A DNA stretch of 64,000 nucleotides from Heterobilharzia americana (GCA_944470555.2 OX104127.1:143052786-143116785), one strand, 5' to 3'; counted from the stretch's first letter, positions 21,246 to 31,407 are shown. Program-made: numbers and translations. Notes: generated by a model not told the origin, from the sequence alone.

Positions 21246-21682
21246 CAATTTACATTAAACCAAAGGATGAACGAGTGGAGGAATGCAAAAATGAAGAAGA
21301 TGCGCGATCGAGAAAGATGAGCACAAAAAGGAAGAGTGATACATGGCTTGTTCTTATTAATGAATAAATGGGTATATTTCGTCAGTTGGAAGAATGACAT
21401 AGCTGATACCAATCTTGGTAAAAAAACAAAGCTTGACAAGTTAACCGTAATGCAAGAACAAATTGTCTTTCTAAACATAAAGGTGGTTTCAATTTCTGTA
21501 TGGCTATCACTCCTACGTCCCCGGCTAGTTCTATATAAAATTTTGAAAGATATTTGAACACTAGTGTTAATCAAGGTTTCACTCTCCATTTGTTTCTGGA
21601 GCCATTTAGATACATATTCTCCCACCCTCAACTGCATTGTCTGATTGCTCCTCCCTAAGTATGTGTGACCACACACACACAC
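21245..21682 (-). pseudogene. PLE-A GIY-YIG endonuclease C-terminal fragment
   Basis: A 145-codon open frame whose first half reads CVCGHTYLGRSNQTMQLRVGEYVSKWLQKQME: the Cys-rich approach, YLG for YIG, the Arg of the GIY-YIG family, and an E of the catalytic region. Then ETLINTSVQISFKILYR follows, matching LINIQTTFKVLYRNSQ of the 43.4-kb copy. The RT part is absent. The frame continues 80 codons past the usual end through what is probably untranslated sequence. It forms the left side of the 21.6-22.1 kb palindrome. Confidence 0.65.
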
Positions 21683-21828
21683 ACATGTAACTTGGTAAAC
21701 ACAGTGGGATGTGACGTAATCAGTGATGTAATATATTTAAGTTTGTGGCGATGGATGTGTTTTGTTGTTCTACGGTGATAAGATTAGCTGCGAAATATAT
21801 TTTCTTAATGGCTGATGATAGCCAACGT
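21567..21828 (-). repeat. Left arm of PLE-A palindrome
   Basis: Reverse complement, with moderate divergence, of 21,883-22,138; the arms share the (CA)n/(GT)n tract, GATTACGT, TTTCTTAATGGCTGA and the GIY-YIG coding stretch. Spacer about 54 bases. Confidence 0.85.
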
Positions 21829-21882
21829 CTGAAAACTATACTATTCAACTACCCAATGTATGATATGGACCCTATTCGTAGG

Positions 21883-22138
21883 TAGGCTAACGTCAGCCAT
21901 TAAGAAAACATATTACGCAGCTGAACTTATCGCTGCGCCTAAAATATGCTTCGCCATAAACTTAAACATACTACATCACTGATTACGTAACATCTCGTTG
22001 TGTCTACCAAGTTACAGGTGTGTGTGTGTGTGTGGTCACACATAATTAGGAAGGAGCAATCAGGCCATGCAGTTGAGGGTGGGAGAACATGTACCTGAAT
22101 AGCTTCGAAAAGAAATGAAGTGTGGAGCCTTGATAAAT
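21883..22138 (+). repeat. Right arm of PLE-A palindrome
   Basis: On the plus strand it encodes a second GIY-YIG fragment, CVCGHTXLGRSNQAMQLRVGEHVP, with a stop replacing the first residue of YLG. Two PLE-A ends thus lie head to head. The arm stops where the PLE-B block begins at about 22,140. Confidence 0.8.
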
Positions 22139-22139
22139 T

Positions 22140-23230
22140 CCACATTCGATTTCTTTATTTGATTGATAACACAGTGTAATACAGTATTATTTACTTGATT
22201 ACGAGGTTCCCAGCAGAAATTATCACTCCTCATAATCATATCAATGTCATCATACCACTTTCAACATCACATTTTTAGGGTACCGTCACCTCTTCTTCTT
22301 TGTTTTGATTGATCGTAAAATTTTCCATATCTCCGGTATAGGTGTTGACTCATTCCTATTACACATGTTGGGAGTTGGTTGATTCGATGAACAAAGATTC
22401 AGTAATCAATATCTCTCTCTCTCTCTCTCCAACTGATTATACTACACTTAATTAAATACAGTGGTATGATCCCACCCAATTGTGTAATCGTGTATTCATG
22501 CACACATGCATTGCAATAGTCAACTTACTTTCTAGATTATTCATCGTATTCACGTCTATCATTCTGTAGTCGACTAAACTCATATACTCTCTTAATCTTA
22601 ATGATCCCAATCAGCTAGTTTCACCTATGTAATTGACTTCACAATCATTACATGGAATTCGACAGATTAGATTATTTCGCTCAATTCCATTGATCGGATC
22701 CTTAAGCCGACAAAGCTTATCACTGAGTGAATTTCTAGGTTTACATGTCACCACAATTCCACATTTGTTGAGAATCAGTCTTACATAAACTTTCTCATCT
22801 ACCTTCCTTATGTGGTAACATAATGGAGGCTATGAACTCCATTCACCTCGTCTTGTCATTATTGTCATTATTCGTACTCGTGTTACTTGTATGATTTCGT
22901 CTCCTCTGTGTTCGTATGAATTTTTCGATAAACAGTGGAGGAAAATTATTAACTATGAGTGCTTGTTTTAGGTGTTTCAGTTTCCTGTTTAGGTCTTTGT
23001 ACTAACAAGTCAGTTGTTCAGCTCTATCATTTAGAGATTTGACTAAACCTGGCTTCACTGACTGACATTGGATGAGGTGACTTGAAGTCTAGATGCCTAA
23101 TGGAATGTGTTGGTTTTGTGCATCGAAACCACCGACGTCTGTCCTTCGTTTTATCCTGCAATCCAACATAGGTAATTCTCCTTGTTCACTTTTTACCTTG
23201 TAAGTGAATTCGATTGTGTCCACTACCTCG

Positions 23231-23269
<39 letters not shown>

Positions 23270-23270
23270 G

Positions 23271-23322
<52 letters not shown>

Positions 23323-23835
23323 CACTACTACTACTACTACTCACACTACTACTACTACTACTACTACTACTCACACTAATACTACTACTACTACTCACAC
23401 TAATACTACTACTACTACTACTACCCACACTACTACTACTACTACTACTCACACTACTACTACTACTACTGAGTTTCAATGCATGAGGAAACTGTCGATA
23501 TTTTCCGATTTCAAGACAGTGGCAAATCTGTCATCCACCATATCTTAGGTGCAGGATTACATATTTGTTATGCCATATTTTCCCATCTATCCATAAATAT
23601 ATCTGGTAGGATTTGGGATATTGGTGATCCCACTACTACTAACCCTTCTGTTCATCTTGTTAAACGTTAGTGGGAGACGATCCTCTTCATCTATAGCGAA
23701 ATGTATTGTAGAAATAGATCACAAAATTCATTTTCCAATAGTTTTCAAAGCTTTCATAAAGAAACAGTCAGGGAAGTATACTGAGATTTGTGGAAGCGAT
23801 AGCCAGACATAAAATGAAACCACCTCTATGTATAC
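22140..23835 (-). mobile_element. Penelope-like element PLE-B, 5'-truncated, inverted copy
   Basis: Minus strand, paired with 43.85-45.25 kb. It reads, in order, GSPISRILPDIFMD-equivalent RT sequence (23,620-23,570), VDDRFATVLKSENID (23,545-23,490, catalytic VDD), a microsatellite tract (23,231-23,470), IKFTYKVKSEQGELPILDCR-type sequence (23,215-23,150), and IPCNDCEVNYIGE (about 22,640-22,600; GIY-YIG start). A (TC)n tract follows at 22,411-22,428. Scattered stops and shifts. Confidence 0.75.
23231..23470. repeat. (CTA)n microsatellite inside RT coding sequence
   Basis: About 240 bases of CTA/TAC repeat with CAC interruptions. In the inverted paralogue at 44.16 kb the same place holds only six AGT/GTA units (18 bases), so the tract expanded after duplication. 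It lies within PLE-B RT, between the VDD motif and the IKFT block, and the difference is a multiple of three. Confidence 0.95.
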
Positions 23836-23839
23836 AAAG

Positions 23840-24327
23840 CAATTTGTTCTTTCACTACACCCACCTTCATTAACTTTGTTCTCCTACCAAGATCATGATC
23901 AACTATTTCATTTTTGTTCTCATCTTTCTTAATTTGAATCTCCTAATACCTTGACTTGTGTATTTCTCCTCTGGTTTAATGTATATTGACTTGACGAGTG
24001 AATGTGTGATCGAGCGGATTGTTCGGAGTGAATTGCGCTAACACATCAATCATATTGTTGGGATAAACTTCGTCTTCTAATTTCAATTTGTGTATGGCCG
24101 TGGCTTCGACAGATCTCGGAATACTGTCGCTGACTGTTTCTATATAAAACTTTGAAAGTTGTTTGAATATTAATTTTGTGACCTGTTTCCATAATATGTT
24201 TCATCTCCCAGCAGCATTTATCAAGGTTTCACACTCCATTTGCTTTTGAAGCCATTTAGGTACACGTGCACCCACCGTCGACTGCATGCATCGATTACTC
24301 CTCCCTATGTATGAGTGACCACACACT

Positions 24328-24358
<31 letters not shown>

Positions 24359-24640
24359 ATTGGCAAACGCAACGGGATGTTGCGTAATCATTGGTGCAGT
24401 GTGTTCACGTTTGTGGTGAATCACGTGTTTTGTTTTTCCCACAATGATAGGATTAGCTGTATAGTATGCTTTCTTAATGGGTAATGTAAGCCAACTTCTC
24501 AAGATTACACTACTCAACTCTCCACCGTATAGTAGAGTAATATGGACGCTTTTCTTAGGAAGTATGTACAGAGTTGGCTTCGGTGCTACCTGATTTCTGC
24601 AACAGTCTACAAACTTCAGCAGATATCCATTTTCCATTGT
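23840..24640 (-). mobile_element. PLE-A 3' part with GIY-YIG
   Basis: Minus-strand frame 24,637-24,305 reads ENGYLLKFVDCC, SVHITLLYGGELSSVIL, LTLPIKKAYYTANPIIVGKT and then a (CV)n run into CVVTHT, leading out of frame to YIGRSN (about 24,300-24,285). This is the linker and start of the PLE GIY-YIG nuclease. Downstream EIGHKINIQTTFKVLYRNSQRQYS-like sequence lies at about 24,195-24,125. It ends against PLE-B at about 23,840, as in the 43.45-kb copy. Confidence 0.7.
24325..24352. repeat. (CA)n tract in the GIY-YIG Cys-rich segment
   Basis: Encodes alternating Val-Cys on the minus strand at the place where PLE GIY-YIG domains have the C-x-C approach to YIG. Related tracts at 21,669-21,684 and 22,018-22,033 sit at the same codon positions. 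Confidence 0.85.
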
Positions 24641-24764
24641 GTTTTGGTTAGTAATTTGATGTCTTCATCCATGGTATCTCATGTACAAATACGATAGTTT
24701 CGATTAAATAGACATTTTACTAGGCCACACTTGTATTGGATTACCCTCACACTCTTCGTTTTAA

Positions 24765-24870
24765 TATATATTGACTTGATGAATAGATGTATGATCGAGC
24801 AGATCGTTCGAAATGAATTACAGTAATACATCAATCACATTGTTTAGACAAACTTCGTCTTGTAATCACA
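24765..24870 (-). mobile_element. Second PLE-A 3'-flank fragment
   Basis: TATATATTGACTTGATGAATAGATGTATGATCGAGCAGATCGTTCG and the AACTTCGTCTTGTAAT segment duplicate 23,982-24,085 in the same orientation. Confidence 0.6.
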
Positions 24871-25490
24871 CTATCGAAATTCATAAAAAGGACTCATTGT
24901 CTCTAATTATCTGCTGTCAACGGTCCAACTGTTTCAGTTTATCTTAGCCTTAAAGAGTTACTCAAGCATGGAGGTAGGATTAAAGGAGATGTGAGTGATA
25001 ACAGAAAATCATTTTCTGAGCAATCCTAACAAGTGTAACTCGGAATGGACTGAAAGAAAAATCTCAAAATGATATGTATCAGTAAGGTCTTTGAAATAAT
25101 CTGCAGTTATTTATTTTAACTAAACGGCAGACGCTCGTCGACGTATATCAACCATTGGTTGATGGGAAATCCTTACTTAACACTGAAGAGCCGTTTCGTT
25201 TGTTTCGGGTCAAGCCAGTTCCTCAGGCGTGCACCCATTGTAATTTAGCTCATAGGACCGAATTAGTTCAGATCACCGAAATCCAAATGCCTGGCTGACT
25301 TTTATGAACCATCATGCTCAAAACAGGATGATCAGTTTACAAATGATTTATAAATTGTACGCTCCATCTTGAACTTTTTCATAACAAAGTAGATTTTCCA
25401 ACTGTCCAAATTTGGTGTATTTCATAATTGATTTTATCTTGTTAAACTTATGCTATAAGTTGTCTGATAATCTACTTGGTTGTGGCAAGC
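24871..25490. other. No gene; possible diverged S3 trace at 25,180-25,250
   Basis: AACACTGAAGAGCCGTTTCG and CAGTTCCTCAGGCGTGCACCC resemble the S3 segment CACTGAACAGCTGTTTCG..CTCCTCAGCAGTGCGCACCC. The rest shows nothing. Confidence 0.35.
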
Positions 25491-25640
25491 AGAAAAATTC
25501 AGGATGTGCTTTTCGTCCTATTTCGTACTCGTCAGCTGGATGTACCTACACTGCAGTGAATGATGTTTTCCCTAATGAGACACAAATCAATGTACCCATT
25601 GCTTCAGACTCCAAGTCTTTATCAACTAAGCCACTTCTTG
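25490..25640 (-). repeat. S1 unit, inner half
   Basis: Hammerhead block, TGTACCTACACTGCAGTGAATGATG, CCCTAATGAGACACAAATC (decayed B box), CCCATTGCTTCAGACTCCAAG, TTATCAACTAAGCCAC (reverse A-box side). Confidence 0.7.
25498..25546 (-). ncRNA. Hammerhead ribozyme-like fold, core conserved
   Basis: Minus strand: TACATCCAGCTGACGAGTAC, GAAATAGGACGAAAAGCAC, ATCCTGAAT. CUGACGAG and GAAA are intact and stem II (GUAC with GGAC) has one mismatch. Stem I pairs only CCAG with CTGA partly. Schistosome Sm-alpha repeats are known to encode such ribozymes; activity of this copy is unproven. Confidence 0.5.
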
Positions 25641-25667
25641 TATAACTTATATAAGATGATACATCTT

Positions 25668-26120
25668 CATTTCATCCTCAATCATCAACCAGTTTCATTT
25701 ACTATTATAACTTACATCTGTATTAAGACACTGGATATGATTACAGTACAGTTGGAGTTGAACATGTACACGTAATCAACAATTTTATCTGATCAAATAA
25801 GGCAACGTTGTGTCCAGCATTGAGTCAAGAATCGAATGTGGAGTCAGCTGTAGTGCATATGCGATTAAATGTTGCGCTACTGTTTTGGTTAGGGAAATGT
25901 AGGGGGAACAGTCAGTGTGTGGGTTCGAATGTCTGGCCATTTGTAAAATCTCATAGTTGGATATATATGTCAAATATGAGGCCAAATGCCAGGTCAAAGT
26001 ACATCGTACCAGAAATAGGGAATATATTGCAAAACTCGATGACTCGCCCTACAACTGGCTTGATGTTCTCTATAGTAATTGGCCCAACATTACCCTATTT
26101 GGCCAGACGAAAAGAAGATT
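25668..26120 (+). repeat. Long direct repeat DR-1, copy a
   Basis: From CCTCAATCATCAACCAGTTTCATTTAC to CCCAACATTACCCTATTTGGCC, matching 31,408-31,830 in the same orientation at very high identity over the first 340 bases. It begins with the S2 tail and includes GTGGGTTCGAATGTCTGG, a B-box-like element. Frames on both strands are open for up to 113 codons but differ between copies, so coding is unlikely. Confidence 0.85.
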
Positions 26121-26412
26121 TGTTTCCAGTACTTATAAATTTAGCCTGAGTTTTATGATTACCACACCGAAAATTGTGTTCATATTGTGTGAATATTCAG
26201 TAAATTTATATGTGCTAAATACGCATGTTTACTGATATTCACCCCAGAACTTTCCAATTGGTCAATTCCCAGTGATAAAAGGAACCAATCAGATGAAAAG
26301 TTGAAATATTTTTTTATGCCGTATGTGAATCATTCTAAATTACTTTTCCAGTGCTAAGCATCAACTACTGCTACTGAAGGAATATTTTTACGAATAAACT
26401 AATCATTATACG

Positions 26413-26430
26413 CATATATATATATATATG
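26413..26430. repeat. (AT)n microsatellite
   Basis: GCATATATATATATATATGTG, about 110 bases before the ATG of the possible secreted-protein exon. Confidence 0.9.
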
Positions 26431-26536
26431 TGACTTAGAAAAATAAATCCATTAAAGGCATTTACATTTACATATAACAACAGATTAACTTATGGTTGAA
26501 TAACGGACTCAGCAGATAATTCAATCGACATTGAAC

Positions 26537-26636
26537 ATGATCATAAATTGTCCATTGAAAGTTGATAAATTGTGTTATACAGTCACATTTCTACTTGTTG
26601 TCATCAACATTATCAAACCAATTATCAGTGAACAAG
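26537..26636 (+). CDS. Possible first exon of a small secreted protein gene
   Basis: ATG begins 33 codons plus one base, encoding MIINCPLKVDKLCYTVTFLL and then VVINIIKPIISEQ. Residues 13-26 form a hydrophobic leader and the exon stops at CAAG followed by GTAAGTG, a near-consensus donor. The next usable acceptor in compatible phase that I can see is at 28,541/28,543 (CTGTATAG, then AC), giving a GAC codon across the junction. The implied 1.9-kb intron holds an S1 unit and an RTE copy. No family recognised. Support is donor strength, leader and phase match only. Confidence 0.4.
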
Positions 26637-26737
26637 GTAAGTGAATTTGTCTACTGGTAGACAAGTGAAATATCTTTTTTGACATATTCTTCATTTGTTG
26701 TTTGATTTATTACTTCAATAAGACTTTCTACAATATT

Positions 26738-26905
26738 GTAGTCTACTTAATGGCTAGAGAAGGTAATGCAGGATGTGTGTTCCATTGAACTTGGGATTCG
26801 TCAGCTGGATGTACCTGCACCCCAGTGAGTTATGTTGTTCCCATAGACGCTTGAAACTCGTACGTACTACTTCAAGTACTAAAGCATTTTCATAAAGCTA
26901 CTGGG
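26738..26905 (-). repeat. S1 unit, minus strand, ribozyme damaged
   Basis: GGATTCGTCAGCTGGATGTACCTGCACCCCAGTGAGTTATG keeps CUGACGA on the minus strand, but the partner strand reads GGAACAC in place of GAAAC. The tRNA-like half (CTTGAAACTCGTACG, ACTTCAAGTACTAAAGC) is decayed. Confidence 0.65.
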
Positions 26906-27003
26906 GTACAAGAGCCACCTCTTCTCTTATGCAATGGGTATCAATTGTTGGCCTCATAGTAACTTTCCTTTGGCATTATTCCTTTTCTTCCTTAATGCCT
27001 ATA

Positions 27004-28030
27004 CATTATTATCATTACTATTTGTCCCTCGCATTCCTGGTGGAACACAGGATATCTGTAGCACATCGCCATATCACTCTCTTCTCCGCACTCCTCAACC
27101 TGGCTCCACTACTGCCCATATCCTTCCACTCCTTCCTCACACCATCTCCTCCATATCACCCTCACATAGGATGCACAACTCTTCGTTTCCCATACAGGTT
27201 CCACCCAACGACCTGGCCTAGCCTGATGCATGATGTCCACAAACCGTCTTATCAATCTAGGTTTAATACAATACAATACAATCTAATCCAAACCAAACCA
27301 AACCATATCCACTTTCCTCCTCCACATATTTGTTAGGCCATAGGTTCTTGGTCGGTTGGTTCGTTGTCAGGTCACAGTGAGTTCCTTGTTGCTCATTCTT
27401 CTCATTATATTCTCGCCATCCATCTGATCGATATTCAGTATGTAGTGAGTGTATGTGGTAGTTGTTCATGTGATGTATGTGAGCAGTTTGTTGGATATGC
27501 TTTTGGTGACGCTCCGCCATGTCTGTCAACCATCACACAACCATCACGCATTGACTTACTTGACTTGACTGAATTAGTGTTGAAAATATAGATGTTGTTG
27601 ACGTTTTATGCTGAGTGTAGTGCAGTGCAGTGCAGTGGAGTGGAGTGCAGTGCAGTGCAGTAGATTTTCACACTGATTATTTCGGATGAGTGCAGGAAGG
27701 CGTGTCTTGCTGTCTTTCCGATCCTGGCTGACTTTGACATCCTCATCTGTGCTAGTTGTGCTTGTAGTTGAGCTTATGATGTCTAGGTGTGTAGTTAGGA
27801 TGTTAGGTGATGGAGACTACTTCATTTAGATTACTCTCGTTGATGGTGATTGGTTGTTGTTGTTGTTTGTTAGGTATCTTCATCACCTCTATCTTCTCTG
27901 CGTTCACTTGAAGTCGCATCTTCGCTGCCCTGCCTGTTCTGTCAACTTGTTGGTTTTTTGTTGTAGATCTTTGTGTTTGTGCGACAAGACGTTAGACAGA
28001 AACCATCATCGCCGAAATACAAATCTTCTA
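27004..28030 (-). mobile_element. RTE LINE, 1-kb 3' copy
   Basis: Minus strand; 3' tail ATTATTATCATTACTA at 27,004-27,020, 3' end at TTTGTCCCTCGCATTCC. It includes a TTTGG/TTGGTTT pentamer tract (27,290-27,305), a (GCAGT)n tract (27,617-27,662) and, near the 5' break, YFGDDGFCLTSCRTN (27,990-28,020; RT motif C as FGDD). Same subfamily as 16.1-17.18 kb. Confidence 0.85.
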
Positions 28031-28035
28031 TATAT

Positions 28036-28500
28036 TGTTGGAAACTAGTTTACAAAAGCTTTTCATCGTATTATTTCCTTGTTATCTTGTATATAATTTA
28101 GTGCGAAGTTTTTTAAACTGCATACTCCATCAGTTAAAATGTTTGGTGAAACCTTTTTACAAAAGTTATACAGTCAGTTCTACCGTGTATTAGTTTAGTC
28201 AATAAACCTGTCATAAATCTGGTTTCAAAATGACTGTATGATCAGTCATTGTACAATTCATTTAAAAAATGAATTATATTTTAACTGGATGTGGACAATA
28301 ACTAAAGGTAATATATGAACTTTGTTAATTCAAGCTTTCATATATATAAGATGGATGTACTTGATTAGGCTTATATTCTCTAAGATACTAAGGAGTAAAA
28401 ACTGTAGACACTTTTTACTTGGATATTTTGCATTCTCATCGACATTATATTGATACGCAACATTCTCTTAGAAGTGATATAAAATTCCAACTTAAATCTT
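28036..28500. other. AT-rich, possibly intronic
   Basis: No ORF and no repeat recognised. If the proposed two-exon gene is real this is the end of its intron. Confidence 0.35.
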
Positions 28501-28542
28501 ACTAACTTAGGTAATTTTTGGTTTTACTAAGATGCTGTATAG

Positions 28543-28760
28543 ACAACCAATCCTATCAGATACATGAGAATTTTATGCACATATATTTGGTTCTACACCA
28601 TGTGACGCATAATCAGACAGTCGAATGGTTGAAGGATATTCGGAATATAATAGTTGGTGAGTTAGATACATATATATTACCTAAAATCTTTGAACTGACC
28701 AATATTTATGAGTTGTCTCAAAGTGGAATAGTTGGAGTTGGTGCGATTATAAATATGTGA
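28543..28760 (+). CDS. Possible second exon of the small secreted protein gene
   Basis: Open frame following CTGTATAG. Residues begin NQSYQIHENFMHIYLVLHHV, then HNQTVEWLKDIRNIIVGELD, TYILPKIFELTNIYELSQSG and IVGVGAIINM before TGA. Sequons NQS and NQT suit a secreted protein. Joined to the 26,537 exon it would give about 105 residues. A consensus-like donor (TTGGTGAGTT at 28,657) inside the frame and a weaker one overlapping the stop (ATGTGAGC at 28,757, with a good acceptor 48 bases later) leave other splice forms possible. Not repeated elsewhere in the window. Function unknown. Confidence 0.35.
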
Positions 28761-28850
28761 GCACATTCTCTATTTCTATGTGTATTTTACTCATTGCATT
28801 TCAGATAAAAGTTTCATGTGCTGTGAGATTAATGAGGATTTTATTTTAAG

Positions 28851-29205
28851 ACAGTGTTTATCATAGACTGATAGCTGTTGAAGAACCATTGAAAACCCGG
28901 ACAGATGTTTCGTTCTAGTATGAGACTCCTCAACTGGCGTCAGTTCATAATGAATACTACTTGGAAAGTAGAATCTCCACTAATGTCAAACTGCCTTGGT
29001 GTATAGTGCTCATTAGTGATGTATTTCAAGATGGAAATTCCGAGGTCCTAATGAGCAGCTATTACCTGTGAGGTCAACCTGTAGATGCCAACTAAAGATC
29101 TTGGCAAATAGACGCGCTATATTGAGAATTGCTAGAAGTAGGAAACTTTAGACCATTGAACTCCGACTCAGTGACTGAATGACTAACGCATTAGCCTTGA
29201 AATTC
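28851..29205 (-). repeat. S3 copy, internally rearranged
   Basis: S3 pieces in changed order: GTGTTTATCATAGACTGATAGC, TGAGACTCCTCAACTGGCGTCAGTTCATAATGAATACTAC, then CTCATTAGTGATG, CGAGGTCCTAATGAG, AGATCTTGGCAAATAGACGCGC and GACTCAGTGACTGAATGACTAACGC (plus-strand head). Confidence 0.6.
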
Positions 29206-29229
29206 GAAAATGCTTAGTTAGTACACATA

Positions 29230-29625
29230 TCAACTATTATTATTTATGGATATGCTTGTAGTTCTTCTTTGTTTTACTGGATCAAACTGTTCGACCTCTA
29301 TTGGCATATATTGGCTCCTATGTGGATGCCTCGATATTGCCTGAATATTAATTATGGTAATTTATTTGCTTGTGGCTAACAGATGAATATAGGATGTGCA
29401 TTTCGTCCTGTTCGGAAATCATTTATCAGATGGATGTACCTGCACTACCAGTGAGTAATGTTGTTCCTTCGGGACTCGAACATCCTACAGATCGGTTGAA
29501 ATGTCAAGACCGTGGGAACAACATCACTTACTGAGGTACAAGTACATCCAGCTGACGGGCCCGAAATAGGTGAAACGTGCGTCCTGGATTCATCAGCTAG
29601 TCACAGCTATGTTAATTACCACATA
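29230..29625. repeat. S1/S1 fold-back pair
   Basis: A minus-strand unit (29,240-29,490; GGATCAAACTGTTCGACCTC, TCCTATGTGGATGCCTCGATATTGCC, GAATATAGGATGTGCATTTCGTCC, TGGATGTACCTGCACTACCAGTGAG) meets a plus-strand unit (29,505-29,625; GTGGGAACAACATCACTTACTGAGGTACAAGTACATCCAGC). The inner halves can pair. Confidence 0.7.
29543..29592 (+). ncRNA. Hammerhead-like fold, one core change
   Basis: TACATCCAGCTGACGGGCCC, GAAATAGGTGAAACGTGC, GTCCTGGATTC. Stem I (ATCCAG with CTGGAT) and the GTC cleavage triplet are perfect and GAAAC is intact, but CUGANGA reads CUGACGG, altering an invariant adenine. Expected inactive. Confidence 0.45.
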
Positions 29626-29675
29626 CATCAACTGTTAAAAGTGAAATTAATGTATCTTTAAAGAATTCTATTTTG

Positions 29676-30830
29676 TTCTATTATTATTATTCGTCCCCTG
29701 AGTTCCTAATGGAACATACTCCTTCAGTAGTACGTCTACATTCCACTCTCTTCTCTACAAACATTTCTACCTGGCTCCACCACTGTCCACAACCTCTCAT
29801 TTCTTCCTCACACCATCAACTCCATCTCACCCTCACCTCGCCTCACCTCGCCTCACCTCGGACACCCAACTCATCGTTTCCCATCTGAGTTCCACTCAAG
29901 CAACCTCCATGGCCTGGCCTGGCCTGCACTGGCCTGACGCGTGATGTCCTCAGTCGGCCTTCTCAGTGTATGCCCAATCCATCTCCATCTACACTTCCTT
30001 CCAGTGTATATTTGTTGAGTGATAACTTGTTGGTTGGTTCGTTGCCTGCCACACCACAGTTCCTTATTGCTGATTCTCATTATTCTGGCAATCTATCTGA
30101 GCTTCAGTAATGAGCCAGTGTAGGTGGCAGTTGTTGATGAATGTCTGTAGTTTGTTGGAAACCTCTTTCGTAACGTGTAAGGTCTCTGAACATATAGAAG
30201 CACTGACTTGACATTGGTGTTGAAAATCCGGATCTTGTTCATGCTTCATTCTGAGTGCGGCAGATCTCCACAGTGGTTTCAGATTAATGCACGGTGGCCT
30301 GTCTTGCTGGCTTTCAGATCCTGGCCGCTTTGACATCCTCGTCTATGCCTGTGCCGCCTGTAGTTGAACCGATGCTGCCCAGCCTAGTTAGGTGAAAGAG
30401 GCAACTTCCTTTAAGCTTCTCCCATTCATGGTGATTGCAGCTTGTTGGTGGTGTTTGTTGGTTGGGTATCATCATCACCTCCGTCTTCTCTACGTTCACT
30501 TGAAGTCCTGTCTTCGCTGCCTCGCCTCTTCTGTCAACTTGTCCGTTTTCGCCTGTAGATCTTCCAGTTCGTGCTATATTGGACACAAGTCATCATTGGC
30601 GAAATCCAAATCTTCTAGGATCTTTTCATCGGTTCAGCCAGCATATCCGCCTCTTCTTGCTCCTCACAGTTGTCTGCTGCATGATCCAGTCCACTACAAT
30701 CAGGGAGATCATGGATGATAGTAGACAGCCTTGTCTTACTCCTGTCTCCACTTTACATCAAATGCATCACCTAGCTTCTCATTGTGAATTACTTGGTATG
30801 TGACGTCTTCTTTTGTTCTATTATATCACG
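29676..30830 (-). mobile_element. RTE LINE, subfamily with FANDD motif
   Basis: Minus strand; (ATTATT) tail at 29,680-29,691. The C-terminal RT region reads [40 protein letters not shown] (30,075-29,930), upstream GLQVNVEKTEVMMIPNQQ (30,510-30,455) and DLDFANDDLCPI (30,617-30,580), where the usual FADD of motif C has an extra Asn. A decanucleotide CCTCGCCTCA tract lies at 29,833-29,860. Confidence 0.85.
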
Positions 30831-30839
30831 TATATTTAA

Positions 30840-31335
30840 CTAGGACGGTACATGGTTCAAGCTTCATACTATACATAAATGTTAGAAGACTTAAGTGGAA
30901 TTAGGAGTCAATCAAATATTTATGGTAGTCTGTTGACTATATGTACATTGGAATTACAATTAATACTTCAACTTTAAAATCCCCCAAGAAAATTTCTTCA
31001 AAGATTTTTATCACCTATCGTAAAAGTTGACTTTACGCCGATAACAATACAAACTTTAAAGAAATAAATCTGTTCATAAGTAGAACTATACACATTAAAA
31101 GTACATTTTGAAAAAAAAACAACTATAAAATGGTAATAATATAAATCTTTCTGAAAATAAGAAGAAAAAACACATTAATTCCTTCAGTATGTGGGGAACA
31201 AAACAAAGAAATTCGTTATTTCATCTTCACAGTTTTATTCCTTACAGTCATGTCTATATCACTTCCAAACATTTTTTTTTCTCATTTACTGTCTATTAGT
31301 TTGACAAATCTCAGATATCAGTAGTCAGAAGTTGG
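30840..31335. other. No gene recognised
   Basis: AT-rich with A runs (31,110-31,118); no ORF or repeat recognised. Confidence 0.45.
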
Positions 31336-31407
31336 GTTTTATAGCTCAGTTAGTAGGTCTCAACCCGATATTTCCTGATTTGAAAGCTTCAGTCGGTCAA
31401 ATTTTTA
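31336..31407 (+). repeat. S2 tRNA-like head, decayed
   Basis: TTTTATAGCTCAGTTAGTAGG (A box) and CTTCAGTCGGTCAAATTTTTAG; leads straight into DR-1 copy b, suggesting that DR-1 is an extended S2 element. Confidence 0.5.

Noticed and set aside
23182..23548. Four overlapping long ORFs (poly-Tyr, poly-Ser, poly-Thr, poly-Leu)
   Set aside because: All are translations of the (CTA)n microsatellite in different frames.
25808..26149. 113-codon + strand frame in DR-1
   Set aside because: Not preserved in the second DR-1 copy at 31.4-31.8 kb, so unlikely to be under selection.
26929..27336. 135-codon + strand ORF
   Set aside because: Antisense shadow of the minus-strand RTE copy; its Ser/Pro/His-rich product recurs antisense to other RTE copies (7.0, 29.7, 41.8, 57.9 kb).
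27364..27591. 75-codon frame (MSGHSEFLVAHSSHYIL...) found three times (6.5, 16.6, 27.4 kb)
   Set aside because: Conserved only because the three RTE copies are related; it lies antisense to the RT-coding strand. Recurrence alone does not show coding.
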